Source: Anisakis pegreffii (lineage: Eukaryota > Nematoda > Chromadorea > Rhabditida > Anisakidae). Taken from it: 64,000 nt of DNA. The position numbers and the translations under genes were made by a program. The stretch is taken from positions 124,001-188,000 of the forward strand of contig JAPYMA010003052.1 in NCBI GenBank assembly GCA_035041965.1, written 5' to 3'. The notes under the pieces are model-generated. The model saw nothing but the letters and a program-made list of their open reading frames with translations. It had not been told where the DNA came from and made no database searches. Below are positions 63,762 through 64,000 of the stretch, piece after piece (within the stretch, counting starts at the first letter, position 1; every line of letters begins with the position of its first letter).

Positions 63762-64000
63762 TTTCAGTTTGCGTTTCGCTTGATGAATTCCCTTCCGAAA
63801 AGTACTTGGTGAAACGGCACGGCTGCAGCCGCATGATGGATTATTCAACAATCTCTTCAATGAATTATTCGACGTGGACGAGTAGGCTCCTTCCGAACAA
63901 CTGAACGATCTTACGCGATAGCGATAATCTAGCACAGAATGACCACAAAATTCACAGAAATTGTTTGCATCCAAAGGGAACGGCACGACTGCATCCAGTA
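63762..64000 (-). CDS. Unassigned exon, runs off the window
   Basis: The frame is open from the window edge to AAA|GTGAGT at 63762, 79 codons ending in phase 0. It contains NNFCEFCGHSVLDYRYRVRS, a Ser-rich part, SCGCSRAVSPSTFRKG and a basic end KRKLK. Base composition is richer in GC than its surroundings and the donor is perfect, so it is probably real. I do not recognise the domain: it has a CxxC pair but no full zinc-finger pattern. It could be an upstream exon of the SOS gene or belong to another minus-strand gene. Confidence 0.5.

Overview
The window reads as nuclear DNA of a nematode. It is AT-rich and has split genes with GT..AG introns of tens of bases to about 2 kb, acceptors close to TTTCAG, and splice acceptors placed 0 to 30 bases before start codons, as expected for spliced-leader trans-splicing. 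Gene identities (muscarinic receptor of the GAR type, SOS, SLC46-type transporter) fit a worm. A parasitic clade III species is a guess from the long introns and sparse genes. All gene models were built by hand from conserved motifs and reading-phase agreement at every splice junction.

Layout. 1-3.2 kb: intergenic. 3.2-5.0 kb (+): a five-exon gene for a 199-residue membrane protein with a C-terminal two-helix hairpin. 7.8-8.5 kb: an interspersed repeat. 8.8-14.7 kb (+): a 12-exon, 678-residue SLC46-like MFS transporter. 15.0 kb: a (TA)n tract, then at 15.3-21.8 kb a satellite of about 27 units of 238 bp, interrupted by a 98-N gap. 22.4-24.1 kb (-): a four-exon, 193-residue paralogue of the first gene, pointing back toward it. 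24.8-26.5 kb: weak candidates. 26.7-33.1 kb (-): a complete 12-exon, 635-residue muscarinic acetylcholine receptor. 33.2-34.0 kb: an inverted copy of the 7.8 kb repeat with an extra terminus. 34-49 kb: gene-poor DNA. 49.0-54.7 kb (-): seven exons for the proline-rich C-terminal tail of a Son-of-sevenless Ras exchange factor. 54.7-63.8 kb: mostly silent, with a possible 36-nt exon. 63.8-64.0 kb (-): one unassigned exon running off the window.

The genes are not an operon. The receptor would signal acetylcholine through a G protein; SOS would link receptor tyrosine kinases to Ras; the transporter would move a small solute across a membrane. The most unusual items are the inverted pair of unrecognised two-helix genes around the transporter and satellite, the higher-order mosaic structure of the satellite, and the SOS tail separated by at least 9 kb from its catalytic domain.
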